A DNA stretch of 19,966 bases from Bacteroidales bacterium UBA1223. Lineage in GTDB: Bacteria; Bacteroidota; Bacteroidia; Bacteroidales; P3. The stretch is taken from assembly GCA_002309155.1 (NCBI GenBank), contig DBXB01000027.1:14433-34398 (forward strand), given 5' to 3'. Shown piece by piece: positions 6,975-13,709 of the stretch (positions are counted from its first letter, which is position 1; the number at the start of each line of letters is the position of its first letter). The notes under the pieces were generated by a model. It saw only the letters and a program-made list of their open reading frames with translations, was not told where the DNA came from and made no database searches. The position numbers and the translations under genes are program-made.

Positions 6975-8813
6975 CTATTCGGTGATGATGAAAAACTCCA
7001 CGCGAGCCTGCAACTCACGTGAGTCTGTGATGCGTTTCAGCGTTTCCTTCATTACCTCGCCGGGGACCCATACTCCGTCGCCGGCAAAGGGAGCCCTCAC
7101 GACATCGTTGGCAGAAGCCTTTGCGGAAAACTGCTCAGTCGACGCTTTGCGGTTCTGGAAAGTCGCCAGCAGACCCTCGTCGGCGGGGTAGTCCACCTCC
7201 TGGTAGTCGCTTACGCCGGCGCGTTCGGCGGCGATGATGACGGCGTCGTCAAGTCCGCCAAGGGCGTCGACAAGACCGAGCTTCAGAGCCTCACGGCCAG
7301 TCCAGACACGGCCACGGGCAATGCTGTCGACAAAGTTGTTGTCAAGACCTCGACCTTTGGCGACACGGTCGACAAAGACGGTGTAGAATTCCTCGACGTT
7401 GCGTTGCATCAGTTCCATGCTCCTCGGCGACATCGGTCGCAGGATGCCCAATGAGGTAGCGTTGGCGTTGGTGTTCACTGTGTCGGTGGTGATGCCCAAA
7501 TAGCGGCGCAGGGTTCCCCCGATTTCAGGGATTGCGGCAAAGACGCCGATACTGCCCGTTATCGTGGTGGGTTCGGCAATGATGTAGTCGGCGTTGCAGG
7601 AAATCTCATAGCCTGCCGACGCCGCTACGTCGCTCATCGACACAATCACCGGTTTCTGCGCTTTGGCCCTACGCACAGCGTCGGTCATAATCTCCGATGC
7701 GGTGACGGCGCCTCCCGGCGAGTTGACACGGAGCACGATGGCTTTGATGTTATTGTCCTTGGCGGCATCGTCAAGGGCTTTGGTTATCTTGTCGGAGTAG
7801 ACTGCGATGTTGTTGCCCGAACCTGTTATCACGTCGCCTTCGGCATAAATGATGGCGATTTTGTTCTTGCTCTTCCCATTGCGTATCAGACTTTGTGCAT
7901 ATTCCTCCACGGGCACGGTCTGTTTGGCTCCATACTGTTCCTTCATGGCGACCTTCACGTCGTTCTCAAAGCACAGACGGTCTATCATCTTGCCGTTCAG
8001 GGCGTCGGCGGGCATCACAAGGTCAAGATTGTCGGCGCCTTTCTGAAGTACCTCGACGGGAATGTCGCGGGCTTCGGCAATCTGGTCAACCACATAGCTC
8101 CATATTCCGTTGATATATTCTCTCAGCTGCAGTTTGTTGGCGTCGCTGAGATGGTTCATGGTGTAGGTCTCGCCAGCACTCTTGAAACTGTTGCTCTTCG
8201 GACGCACCAGGTTCATCTTAACCTCCAACTTGTCGAGCAGTTCTTTATAGAACATCACCTCGGCACCTATGCCACGGAACTCCAGCATACCTGACGGGTT
8301 GAGGTAGATGCTGTCGGCTACTGACGCAATGAAGTAGCCCTGTTGCGAATAGTTGTCGGCATAGGCGAGGATAGGTTTCTCGCTGGCTGAGAACAGCGCA
8401 AGTGCGTGGCGCAGCTCCTCGCTCTTGCCCCACGACAGTGAGCATCCTGACCCCATGTACAGGTATATGCCTTTGATCTTGCTGTCGTCAGCGGCTTTGG
8501 TAATGCTTCGTATCACATCCCTGAACCCGGTGCCTTTGTCGCCCATTAGCAGTGCTGACATCTCGTCGAGGTTTCTTTCGGTGTAATACTTGGTGAGGTC
8601 TATTTTGAGGAAAGAGTCGGAGGTCAATGCCACCTGACTGCCGCTTGTGCTGTTCACCGAACCGATGATGCCAAACAGCAACATCAGCTTGAACAGTCCT
8701 ATCAGAATCATTACGATAAGGGTGCCGACTCCCGATGCAAGCATTATCTTGCCGAAAGTCACTTTCTTCTCTTTCTTGTTTGTGTTGACTGGTGTTTGGG
8801 TGTTCTCTTCCAT
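6975..8813 (-). CDS. sppA: Signal peptide peptidase SppA, 67K type
   Basis: A 612-residue membrane protease of family S49 that degrades cleaved signal peptides. There is a cytoplasmic lysine-rich N-terminus, one membrane helix at about 22-50, then two S49 repeats as in E. coli SppA (long form). The catalytic dyad is split between the repeats as expected: Lys211 in the N-terminal half (NSFKSAGE) and Ser399 in the C-terminal half (SDVAASAGYEIS). The SPGG motif (LRVNSPGGAV) and TTITGSIGVF are both present. Transcription is divergent from the S41 peptidase at 9008, with 194 bp between the two starts. The SUMF1-like gene follows 19 bp downstream. Identity is firm; other substrates are possible. 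Confidence 0.95.
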   Translation of the reverse strand: MEENTQTPVNTNKKEKKVTFGKIMLASGVGTLIVMILIGLFKLMLLFGIIGSVNSTSGSQVALTSDSFLKIDLTKYYTERNLDEMSALLMGDKGTGFRDVIRSITKAADDSKIKGIYLYMGSGCSLSWGKSEELRHALALFSASEKPILAYADNYSQQGYFIASVADSIYLNPSGMLEFRGIGAEVMFYKELLDKLEVKMNLVRPKSNSFKSAGETYTMNHLSDANKLQLREYINGIWSYVVDQIAEARDIPVEVLQKGADNLDLVMPADALNGKMIDRLCFENDVKVAMKEQYGAKQTVPVEEYAQSLIRNGKSKNKIAIIYAEGDVITGSGNNIAVYSDKITKALDDAAKDNNIKAIVLRVNSPGGAVTASEIMTDAVRRAKAQKPVIVSMSDVAASAGYEISCNADYIIAEPTTITGSIGVFAAIPEIGGTLRRYLGITTDTVNTNANATSLGILRPMSPRSMELMQRNVEEFYTVFVDRVAKGRGLDNNFVDSIARGRVWTGREALKLGLVDALGGLDDAVIIAAERAGVSDYQEVDYPADEGLLATFQNRKASTEQFSAKASANDVVRAPFAGDGVWVPGEVMKETLKRITDSRELQARVEFFIITE

Positions 8814-8815
8814 TT

Positions 8816-8838
8816 TTCAATTATCAATTTTCAATTTG
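8816..8838 (-). repeat. AATTGA-type repeat in the sppA leader
   Basis: On the minus strand, immediately upstream of the sppA start codon, the sequence cycles through AATTGAAA, ATTGATA and ATTGAAA, a 7-8 bp near-period. It is a minus-strand counterpart to the tandem arrays in front of the plus-strand genes. No Shine-Dalgarno sequence is present. Confidence 0.5.
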
Positions 8839-8867
8839 TTATAATAATAATATGTAACGACCCTACC

Positions 8868-8903
8868 GCCGATTTATTTTTCTCTCGGCAAAATAATATT
8901 ATA
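8868..8903 (+). repeat. Short hairpin plus 16-bp AT tail, second copy of the element at 4001-4039
   Basis: GCCGA (8868-8872) can pair with TCGGC (8885-8889). The following GCAAAATAATATTATA (8888-8903) is identical to 4024-4039. In both places a CGG-containing hairpin is joined directly to the same AT-rich tail. It lies between the divergent sppA and S41 peptidase genes and may be a small dispersed repeat. A looser relative (AAATAATATAATA) is at about 17359-17371. Confidence 0.5.
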
Positions 8904-8929
8904 TCGTAGGCGTTAAGTAAAGGTTACGA

Positions 8930-8997
8930 TTTAAAGTTTAGAGTTTAAAGTTTCTAGAATGTCTAGGTTATCTAGGATTTCTAGAGATTCTATCTAA
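8930..8997 (+). repeat. 7-bp and 9-bp tandem repeats in the S41-peptidase leader
   Basis: Two adjoining exact-period arrays. The first has 7-bp units at 8930, 8937 and 8944 (TTTAAAG, TTTAGAG, TTTAAAG). The second has 9-bp units at 8953, 8962, 8971 and 8980 (TCTAGAATG, TCTAGGTTA, TCTAGGATT, TCTAGAGAT) and then a partial TCTATCTAA. The tract ends about 10 bp before the ATG at 9008, so it must lie in the leader of the gene. Confidence 0.8.
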
Positions 8998-9007
8998 GGT
9001 TAATATC

Positions 9008-10741
9008 ATGAAAATAAAATATCTCTCACTTCTCGCTTCACTACTGCTGTTCGCTACTGTCCACGCACAGTCCGACACATCTCATTTCCTGCGTATCGAG
9101 CAGGTGAATAAATATATCGAAGACCATTATGTTGAGGAACCTGATTATAAGAAGATAACCGAGAAGGCTGTCTCGTCGATGCTTGCCGAACTCGACCCTC
9201 ATAGCACCTATATCGCCGCCAAAGATGTGCAGCGTACCAACGAGGGGCTTCAGGCTAATTTCGAGGGTGTCGGCATCGCCTTCCAGATTGTCAACGACAC
9301 TATCTCGGTCACCGAGGTTATTGTCGGCGGTCCTTCCGAGAAAGTGGGCATCATGATTGGCGACAAGCTCCTTAAGGTCGACGACACTGTGGCGACCTTC
9401 AAAGGTGTTAACAATAGTTTTGTTTTCAACCATCTCAGAGGCAAGAAGGGCACTGAGGTCAAGCTGACAGTCCGTCGTCAGGGCGTTGCCGATCCTATAG
9501 TGTTTAACGTGGTTCGCGACAAGGTCCCCATCTATTCCGTCGACACCTATTTCATGCTTGACGACGAAGTGGGGTACATCCGTCTCGCCAGATTCGCACG
9601 CACCTCGCATCAAGAGGTTCGCAGCGCTATATCGGCCTTGAAGAAGAAAGGCATGAAACGCCTCGTCTTCGACCTTAGGGGTAACGGCGGTGGCTACCTC
9701 GATATCGCCTTCGGCGTCGCCAACGAGTTCCTCGAGGCCAACCGCATGATAGTCTACACCAAGGGAGACAAGTCGCCTCGTCAGAACCTGGTGTCACGCA
9801 GAGGCGGAAGCTATACCTCCGGTCCTTTGGTGATACTGATCGACGAATATTCGGCGTCGGCGTCAGAGATTGTCTCAGGAGCCGTTCAGGACTGGGATCG
9901 TGGCATCCTTGTCGGTCGCCGTTCCTTCGGTAAGGGTTTGGTACAGCGGATGTTCGAGATATACGACGGAGCTCAGATACGTCTCACCACAGCCCGTTAC
10001 TACACTCCCTCGGGCCGTTGCATTCAGAAACCTTATGACAACGGCACCGATGACTACAACAAAGAGTTGCAGCACCGCTACGACCATAACGAGCTGACCA
10101 ATGCCGACTCGGTGAGTTTCCCCGATTCTCTGAAATTCAAAACTTTCAAAGGTCGCATCGTTTATGGGGGTGGTGGCATCATGCCCGACGTCTTTGTGCC
10201 TGTCGACACTGTGCGTCTCTCTGACTATTTCCTCTCCCTGCGTTCCGCCGGAGCCTTCAACACCTTCGCACTCACATGGGCGGACAACCATCGTTCAGAT
10301 CCTCAGTTTGCCGATTTCGACAGCTTCTTGCTCAACTACGACTCCCTGCAGGTGGCGCGTGACTTCGCCGAATATGCCGCATCGCGAAATGTGCGACGTA
10401 CCGATGTAAAAGGCGAATGGGTGGCGACGTGGATGAACGAGCAGGCCCGCAAAGTGGTCTCCGACACAGCCCATGCCATCCATGCCGACAACTATAGCCA
10501 GTATCTCGACACACTCCTTGCCGACCCCTACTTCATCAGCCGTCTCAAGGAAAAGGCACAGTCGGAGGATCGTCGCAGCGACCTTATCAACAGCCACAGC
10601 GACATCACTATGGGCTATATGATCAAGGCACTTATTGCCCGCAACCTCTACGGCATTGAATACTATTACCGTGTGATGCGTGACAACGATGAAGGCCTCA
10701 AGGAGGCTGTGAAAACCGTTAAAACAATCCCGCTTAAATAA
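9008..10741 (+). CDS. S41-family C-terminal-processing-type peptidase (CtpA/Prc-like)
   Basis: A 577-residue secreted serine peptidase. The signal peptide ends at about VHA|QSD (residue 20). A PDZ domain spans about 85-165 (GVGIAF, GGPSEKVGIMIGDKLL) and the S41 domain about 175-370. The Ser-Lys dyad is Ser284 in YSASASEIVSGAVQD and Lys309 in RRSFGKGLVQ, the same 25-residue spacing as Ser430/Lys455 of E. coli Prc. FDLRGNGGGYLD and GGGGIMPDVFVP are standard family motifs. A helical C-terminal extension of about 180 residues is usual in Bacteroidetes members. It acts in the periplasm, trimming or degrading envelope proteins. A membrane-anchored protein begins 6 bp downstream. Confidence 0.94.
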   Translation: MKIKYLSLLASLLLFATVHAQSDTSHFLRIEQVNKYIEDHYVEEPDYKKITEKAVSSMLAELDPHSTYIAAKDVQRTNEGLQANFEGVGIAFQIVNDTISVTEVIVGGPSEKVGIMIGDKLLKVDDTVATFKGVNNSFVFNHLRGKKGTEVKLTVRRQGVADPIVFNVVRDKVPIYSVDTYFMLDDEVGYIRLARFARTSHQEVRSAISALKKKGMKRLVFDLRGNGGGYLDIAFGVANEFLEANRMIVYTKGDKSPRQNLVSRRGGSYTSGPLVILIDEYSASASEIVSGAVQDWDRGILVGRRSFGKGLVQRMFEIYDGAQIRLTTARYYTPSGRCIQKPYDNGTDDYNKELQHRYDHNELTNADSVSFPDSLKFKTFKGRIVYGGGGIMPDVFVPVDTVRLSDYFLSLRSAGAFNTFALTWADNHRSDPQFADFDSFLLNYDSLQVARDFAEYAASRNVRRTDVKGEWVATWMNEQARKVVSDTAHAIHADNYSQYLDTLLADPYFISRLKEKAQSEDRRSDLINSHSDITMGYMIKALIARNLYGIEYYYRVMRDNDEGLKEAVKTVKTIPLK

Positions 10742-10747
10742 CACCAC

Positions 10748-11398
10748 GTGTCGTCTTCCACCAAAATAATCAACCTGCCCATAGTGCTTGTCGTGGCGTT
10801 GCTCTGCACAGCCTCGTTGGTGCTGTTCTTTAACAATCATAGAGCCGTGGCGTCTGTCGCCATCGCCGACACCGTCGGCGACGACACCACTGGTGATGTC
10901 TATAGTGAGCAGGATTATTTCAACCAGATGGCTGACGAGTTTGAGGCGGTGCTTCCCGACGACAAAGTGGTCCTGGCACGTCTGATAGACAGTGTCAACC
11001 ATTGCGTTCTCTATTACGAGACAGGCTATAGTCCATCCTGTTACAGCTATGATCTCGAGTCGCTCACCACCTCCGTCGTCTTTGGAGGTGAGAACGGATT
11101 CTATAGCGACACCAAGCTCCTCATGCCTGGAGCTGTGCAGCAGTGGCGTAGGGTGGGGGATTGGGTTGTCTTCGTCACCTCAAACAGGGCTCCCGAGACA
11201 GATATCACCAACGCCGTCATAATCTTCTCGCTCAACGTCTACAGTCACGAGATACTATTCATTGACAGAGGCAGTGAGGCTCTTTTCTCAGATTCCGCCA
11301 CACTCACAGTCAACAAATCCACACTACTCTATCGTCAATGGTTCACTGGCGAGGATGTGTACACCACTACTACCGACACCTACAAGCTCCAATTCTGA
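10748..11398 (+). CDS. Membrane-anchored periplasmic protein of unknown function, closely spaced with the S41 peptidase
   Basis: A 216-residue protein starting at GTG 6 bp after the peptidase stop codon, a spacing that suggests translational coupling. One N-terminal membrane helix (about residues 9-28, LPIVLVVALLCTASLVLFF) is followed by a low-complexity acidic linker (about 38-52, rich in D and T). A beta-rich domain from about 60 to the end contains paired cysteines (NHCVLYYE, SPSCYSYD) and repeated strand patterns such as TTSVVFGGENGFYSDTKLL. I recognise no family. The position suggests a partner, substrate or modulator of the peptidase. A terminator-like hairpin follows 41 bp later, closing the two-gene unit. 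Confidence 0.8.
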   Translation: MSSSTKIINLPIVLVVALLCTASLVLFFNNHRAVASVAIADTVGDDTTGDVYSEQDYFNQMADEFEAVLPDDKVVLARLIDSVNHCVLYYETGYSPSCYSYDLESLTTSVVFGGENGFYSDTKLLMPGAVQQWRRVGDWVVFVTSNRAPETDITNAVIIFSLNVYSHEILFIDRGSEALFSDSATLTVNKSTLLYRQWFTGEDVYTTTTDTYKLQF

Positions 11399-11439
11399 GT
11401 AGCGCTGGATGAGTTTCAATATGAAACGCATCTTTTTCA

Positions 11440-11467
11440 AAAAAACTCAGGCAAAAATGAGTTTTTT
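11440..11467 (+). terminator. Intrinsic terminator after the S41 peptidase unit
   Basis: AAAAAACTCA (11440-11449) is the exact reverse complement of TGAGTTTTTT (11458-11467), with an 8-base loop. The T6 forms part of the right arm. The stem would also work in the reverse direction. It lies 41 bp after the stop of the hypothetical protein. Confidence 0.65.
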
Positions 11468-11570
11468 CCCTGCAAAGAACATTCCTTAATTCTCGATGTT
11501 TGTTTTTTACAAATATTATATGTCTTTGCAAAATGATGTTTTGTTGTTAATAGTCTCTTTTATTGGATGT

Positions 11571-11578
11571 TATATTTG
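11571..11578 (+). promoter_or_regulatory. Candidate -7 box (TATATTTG) in the 427-bp gap before the short sigma gene
   Basis: TATATTTG fits the Bacteroidetes -7 consensus TAnnTTTG exactly; no TTTG sits at the usual 19-20 bp distance upstream. A second candidate is TTTG at 11499-11502 paired with TGTCTTTG at 11521-11528 (18-bp spacer, one mismatch). The gap 11399-11825 otherwise holds the terminator at 11440, AT-rich sequence with no reading frame, and the repeat array from 11692. A transcript starting here would have a leader of about 240 nt. Confidence 0.35.
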
Positions 11579-11691
11579 TTTGTGATTAATGGGTGGGATT
11601 TTTTTCTGAAAAAATTTACTCCTCTTGTCACACAATTCAAAAATTTTTACGTCTAAAGGGGCGAATTGAAAAAATCTAAACCAGACTGTAC

Positions 11692-11798
11692 TTAACACCT
11701 TAACATCTTAACATCTTAACACCTTAACACCTTAACATCTTAACAACTTAACACCTTAACATCTTAACATTTTAACTTCCCTTAAACCCTTTAAACCC
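11692..11798 (+). repeat. Octamer tandem array TTAACAYC, ten copies, then TTAACTTCCC and two TTAAACCCT units
   Basis: Ten 8-bp units run in perfect register from 11692 to 11771, at 11692, 11700, 11708 and so on. They vary only in the last bases (ACC, ATC, AAC, ATT). TTAACTTCCC and two diverged TTAAACCCT units follow to 11798. There is no G on the sense strand. The array ends 27 bp before the ATG of the short sigma gene, so it is within its untranslated leader or promoter region. An 8-bp unit is a classic substrate for slipped-strand copy-number change. Confidence 0.9.
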
Positions 11799-11825
11799 TT
11801 ACTAAGAAGATTGAAGTAATATCCG

Positions 11826-12119
11826 ATGCCCACTCTGCGACAGGAAATAGAATTCAGTGATCTGCTGAAACGCAACTACCATATTATAAACAGAGTCTGT
11901 CTCAAGTTCTGTGGTGGTAACGCTTTCTATTTCGATGAACTCAGGCAGGAGTGCGCTCTGGTGCTGTGGAAAGAGTTTAGTCAATACGGACTTGACCGTT
12001 TTCGTGGCGAGAGCAAAGAGACAACATGGATATACCAAATCTCTTACCACGCCATTATAGATTACTATCGCATAACAACCAACAAGGGAGTGGTCCACAA
12101 AAAACTTGTCAAGGAGTAA
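11826..12119 (+). CDS. Minimal sigma-70-like protein: ECF region 2 only, region 4 absent
   Basis: A 97-residue protein whose whole length matches sigma region 2. LLKRNYHIINRVCLKFC is the region 2.1-like helix, FDELRQECALVLWKEF the core-RNA-polymerase-binding helix, and FRGESKETTWIYQISYHAIIDYYR the -10 recognition/melting helices of ECF sigma factors. Usual ECF factors are about 160-190 residues and continue into region 4, which reads the -35 element. Here the frame closes with TAA at 12117 and a strong terminator begins 21 bp later, so there is no room for region 4. It may be a degraded sigma gene, a stand-alone region 2 that competes for core polymerase, or one half of a split factor. The start is the ATG just after an octamer repeat array. 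Confidence 0.75.
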   Translation: MPTLRQEIEFSDLLKRNYHIINRVCLKFCGGNAFYFDELRQECALVLWKEFSQYGLDRFRGESKETTWIYQISYHAIIDYYRITTNKGVVHKKLVKE

Positions 12120-12140
12120 GGGTCTTGGCATCGTAACTAA

Positions 12141-12173
12141 AAAGGTGGATTGCGGACGCAATCCACCTTTTTT
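12141..12173 (+). terminator. Strong intrinsic terminator after the short sigma gene
   Basis: AAAGGTGGATTGC (12141-12153) and GCAATCCACCTTT (12158-12170) form a perfect 13-bp stem around a GGAC loop, ending in a run of six T (12168-12173). This is the clearest terminator in the window. It lies 21 bp after the stop codon and separates the sigma gene from arginine deiminase. Confidence 0.9.
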
Positions 12174-12204
12174 ATTGTTTTTACAGTTTTTCATTATTTT
12201 TTAG

Positions 12205-12212
12205 TAAATTTG
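12205..12212 (+). promoter_or_regulatory. Candidate promoter -7 box for arginine deiminase
   Basis: TAAATTTG matches the Bacteroidetes -7 consensus TAnnTTTG. The -33 TTTG is not clear at the expected distance; the T-rich tail of the terminator lies there instead. Transcription would begin near 12218 and give a leader of about 75 nt before the ATG at 12292. Confidence 0.45.
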
Positions 12213-12291
12213 CATTTTCATCCTCTCCTTGACAATAAAATCAATAGTTTTGTAGTTAAGGTGTTAGGATGTTTTGATATGTGATTATTAT

Positions 12292-13554
12292 ATGGAAATA
12301 TTGCCGAATAAAGCCGAAATTAAAGTCAATGTGTCGTCGGAGATAGGACGACTCAATGCGGTTCTCCTTCACCGTCCCGGAATCGAGATAGAACGGATGA
12401 CACCTCAGAACGCCAGCGAAGCTTTGTATAGTGATATCCTGAGTAAACAGATTGTGGACCAGGAATATGCGAACTTCTGCGGAGTCTTCGAGAAATGCAC
12501 TAAAGTATACTATGTGAAAGATGTCCTTCAGTGGATTCTTGAGAACGACGACCTCTGCTACTCTCTGGTGACTCAGAGCTGCCATGCTGAAGGCGCCGAC
12601 TACCTTGTTGACGAGCTGATGCAGCACGATGCGGCAACCCTCGCCACGGAGTTGATTGAAGGGTTTCCATACAGAAAAGGCATAGACCCTGAATCCTTCG
12701 AACAACGCAGATTTGTGCTGCGTCCCCTCTACAACCTCTTCTTCACCCGTGACGCCTCGTCGTCAATGTATGACAGGGTGCTTATCAATTCAATGTCGTT
12801 TGATGTCCGTGTGAGAGAGAATCTAATATTCAAGGCAATATTTAAACATTATTTCAAAGCACCGATTTTCAACGCCCGTGAATGGCATCCCTCAGCACGT
12901 ACTGAAGGAGGCGACGTTCAGATAGGTCGTCCTGACCTGTTATGCATAGGGCAGGGGATAAGAACCAATGCCAAAGGTATCGAGTTTCTGGTCGATGAAT
13001 TCAAGGGCAGACCGAAATTCAATATCATTGTCCAGGAATTGCCCATGCACCCTGAGTCGTTTATTCACCTCGACATGGTCTACACATTCCTTGACCGTGA
13101 CAGGTGCATGATGTATAAACCTATGCTGGACAAGACATACGAGTTTGCCGGCAAGTCGACTACATGGATTGAGATCGACAATGGCAAGGTGCGTAAACAC
13201 GATTGCCGTAATATGCTGGAAGCATTGAAAAAGGTGGGAATGGAGATGGAACCCGTTTTCTGTGGCGGCGACGATGTGTGGGTGCAGCAACGCGAACAGT
13301 GGCACAGTGGCGCCAACTTCTTCTCGTTGGCTCCCGGCAAGGTGATAGGCTACCGCCGCAATATCCATACAATTGAGGCTCTCGACAAAGCGGGCTTCAG
13401 TGTCCTTGCCGCAGAGGATGTGTCGAATGGCACGGTGAATATTGACGACTATAACCGTTGCGTTGTCACGTTCCCCGCCAGCGAGTTGCCTCGTGCTGGT
13501 GGCGGTGCCCGCTGCATGACGATGCCGGTGAACCGCGACGAGGTGTTTCTTTAG
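12292..13554 (+). CDS. arcA: Arginine deiminase
   Basis: Hydrolyses L-arginine to L-citrulline and ammonia in the cytoplasm. I take the ATG at 12292 (420 residues, MEILPNKAEIKV); an in-frame TTG at 12274 would add six residues with no homology value. The signatures of the guanidino-modifying superfamily are complete: LLHRPG near residue 26, FTRD at 151-154, EGGD at 205-208, HLD at 259-261 (the catalytic His region), and C-terminal GGGARCMTMP with nucleophile Cys408. No ornithine carbamoyltransferase or carbamate kinase gene follows; the DUF2723 gene comes next. It may therefore serve acid or nitrogen metabolism rather than a standard three-gene ADI operon. A single -7 box lies upstream. Confidence 0.94.
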   Translation: MEILPNKAEIKVNVSSEIGRLNAVLLHRPGIEIERMTPQNASEALYSDILSKQIVDQEYANFCGVFEKCTKVYYVKDVLQWILENDDLCYSLVTQSCHAEGADYLVDELMQHDAATLATELIEGFPYRKGIDPESFEQRRFVLRPLYNLFFTRDASSSMYDRVLINSMSFDVRVRENLIFKAIFKHYFKAPIFNAREWHPSARTEGGDVQIGRPDLLCIGQGIRTNAKGIEFLVDEFKGRPKFNIIVQELPMHPESFIHLDMVYTFLDRDRCMMYKPMLDKTYEFAGKSTTWIEIDNGKVRKHDCRNMLEALKKVGMEMEPVFCGGDDVWVQQREQWHSGANFFSLAPGKVIGYRRNIHTIEALDKAGFSVLAAEDVSNGTVNIDDYNRCVVTFPASELPRAGGGARCMTMPVNRDEVFL

Positions 13555-13581
13555 TGAATTGAAAATTATAAATTAAAAATC

Positions 13582-13678
13582 GTGACCCGTGACCTGTGAC
13601 CTGTGACCCGATCGTATCACCTTATCACCATATCAACCTTTCACCATATTAACTTATCAACATATCAACAATTAAACA
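13582..13678 (+). repeat. GTGACCY and TATCACC/TATCAAC tandem repeats before the DUF2723 gene
   Basis: Four 7-bp units (GTGACCC, GTGACCT, GTGACCT, GTGACCC) run in register over 13582-13609. A looser tract of TATCACC, TATCAAC and TTCACC words follows to about 13668, then CAATTAAACA-type sequence. Positions 13602-13621 match 17241-17260 on the far side of the gene at 19 of 20 bases. The tract fills most of the 155-bp gap after arginine deiminase. I see no TAnnTTTG promoter box here. Confidence 0.8.
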
Positions 13679-13709
13679 AATAAACAATTCAACAAATAAT
13701 CTCACATTC

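Noticed and set aside
6956..7018. Longer N-terminus for the SUMF1-like protein (start at 7018)
   Set aside because: It would overlap the 3' end of sppA and place 21 polar residues before an obvious signal peptide. The ATG at 6955 puts the signal peptide at the N-terminus.
11399..11825. Search for a tRNA, small RNA or missed gene in the 427-bp gap
   Set aside because: No cloverleaf and no open frame of useful length. Beyond the terminator, the candidate -7 boxes and the octamer array, I see only AT-rich sequence.
12274..12291. TTG start for arginine deiminase
   Set aside because: It would add only MICDYY ahead of an ATG that fits the family start, and nothing favours the rarer codon.
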